From: Kiritimatiellia bacterium | GTDB lineage: Bacteria > Verrucomicrobiota > Kiritimatiellia > RFP12 > DVOR01 | Assembly: GCA_900771325.1 (NCBI GenBank) | Contig: CAAGNN010000127.1 | Span: 1 to 14,287, forward strand | Length of the DNA: 14,287 nucleotides | Direction: 5' to 3' | Shown here: piece after piece, positions 13,587 to 14,287 of the stretch | Numbering within the stretch: position 1 is the stretch's first letter | Layout of the letters: each line of letters starts with the position of its first letter | Made by a program: the position numbers and the translations under genes | Notes under the pieces: model-generated | Databases searched by the model: none | What the model was told of the DNA's origin: nothing | What the model saw: only the letters and a program-made list of their open reading frames with translations

Positions 13587-14287
13587 ATGGCACGCATTGA
13601 GACGATGAGTTATGACTTCCCGGGAATGCGGGAGGATGGATCAATCTACGTTGATAAGACGCAGCTGCTCTACGAGTTGATTGTGGCTGCGCCGACGGTA
13701 GCCTTATACTTCATCTCTCGCCCGCGGCGCTTTGGCAAGTCGCTGATGATCTCGACGCTCGACTGTATCTTCCGCGGGCGCAGGGAGCTCTTCGAGGGGT
13801 TGGCCATCTCCAAGACCGCTTACGATTGGCCGATCCACCCCGTTTTCCGCTTCGACTTCTCGGGGCTTTCAACCTCCTCGCTGGAGGAGTTTAAGCAGGA
13901 TTTCCGGGGTGCCGTCTTGCAGACGTTGCAACTTGCCGGCGCAACCATCCACCCCGAAGAAACGGCCGGGACCAACTTCGCTTTGGCTATCCAGGAGCTC
14001 TACGAGCGCTCGGGTAAGCGCGTGGTGGTGCTTGTGGACGAATACGACGCGCCTATCGGCCATACGCTTGACAACCTCGAGCTGGCCTTGGCCGTGCGCA
14101 AGGTGATGGCGGACTTCTATGCCATCCTGAAGAAGAACGTCGACAAGGTCCGTTTCCTAATGATGACCGGCGTCTCGAAGTTCTCGCAGATCTCGGTCTT
14201 CTCGGCACTCAACAATATTAAGGATCTGACCCTCGACGCGCGTGCTGCCACGCTGCTCGGCTACACCGAGGAGGAGCTCGAGACCTA
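13587..14287 (+). CDS. AAA-ATPase-like / PD-(D/E)XK family protein, copy 2 (3' end outside window)
   Basis: An open frame from ATG 13587 to the window edge gives the first 233 residues without a stop; it aligns without gaps to copy 1, with 176 of 233 residues identical (76%). The AAA-ATPase-like domain is intact: YVDKT box, P-loop variant RPRRFGKSLM, Walker B VVVLVDEYD, and MMTGVSKFS. The first 48 nt of the two genes differ at one position, and another well-conserved block surrounds the P-loop; differences cluster at residues 31-40, 101-136 and 161-180. The C-terminal nuclease-fold domain is expected beyond the window. The start follows GGAGGA and an extended -10 promoter. Paralogue produced by duplication or repeated acquisition. 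Confidence 0.92.
   Translation, partial: MARIETMSYDFPGMREDGSIYVDKTQLLYELIVAAPTVALYFISRPRRFGKSLMISTLDCIFRGRRELFEGLAISKTAYDWPIHPVFRFDFSGLSTSSLEEFKQDFRGAVLQTLQLAGATIHPEETAGTNFALAIQELYERSGKRVVVLVDEYDAPIGHTLDNLELALAVRKVMADFYAILKKNVDKVRFLMMTGVSKFSQISVFSALNNIKDLTLDARAATLLGYTEEELET

Overview
The window looks like a chromosome segment of a GC-rich, Gram-negative bacterium. Periplasmic SurA-type chaperone, PgpA, MurF and a six-domain ribosomal protein S1 point to a diderm envelope. The mixture of an LA_2272-type surface-repeat protein, a PAF-acetylhydrolase-like SGNH hydrolase, a sulfatase-like relic and multicopy AAA-ATPase/PD-(D/E)XK proteins would suit an uncultured host-associated PVC lineage (Kiritimatiellota/Lentisphaerota-like). 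That placement is a low-confidence inference. Promoters carry sigma70-type -10 boxes, several of them extended (TGN before TATAMT).

Layout: (1) 1-262 is a non-coding patch of 22-bp GC-rich repeats, a GCTGTC-rich element and an inverted repeat, ending in a promoter. (2) 363-1094 encodes a secreted SGNH hydrolase. (3) 1238-3910 is a tight four-gene unit: surface-repeat protein, unknown small protein, PgpA and a degenerate sulfatase-like protein. (4) 3942-4066 is a second array of the 22-bp repeat, followed by an AAA-ATPase/nuclease-fold gene (4115-5716). (5) 5788-11150 is a five-gene run on the plus strand: SurA-like PPIase, RsmA, NudC, MurF and a MOP-type flippase. It combines envelope assembly with rRNA and NAD(H)/RNA-cap housekeeping. 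(6) rpsA lies on the minus strand (12950-11208), converging on the flippase gene with a rho-independent terminator between them. Its start has a poor Shine-Dalgarno but is preceded by a 22-codon upstream ORF with a very strong one. (7) 13037-13586 is a busy non-coding region: rpsA promoter, 14-bp tandem, chain of hairpins, third 22-bp array, a 12-bp iteron array resembling variant DnaA boxes, and two promoters. (8) 13587-14287 is the first 233 codons of a second AAA-ATPase gene, 76% identical at protein level to the first copy.

The parts least explained by ordinary annotation are the pairing of 22-bp repeat arrays with a conserved promoter cassette in front of both ATPase paralogues, the 12-bp iterons, the upstream ORF of rpsA, and a swing from G-ending to C-ending codons along several genes. 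No transposase, integrase, tRNA, rRNA or CRISPR was found.
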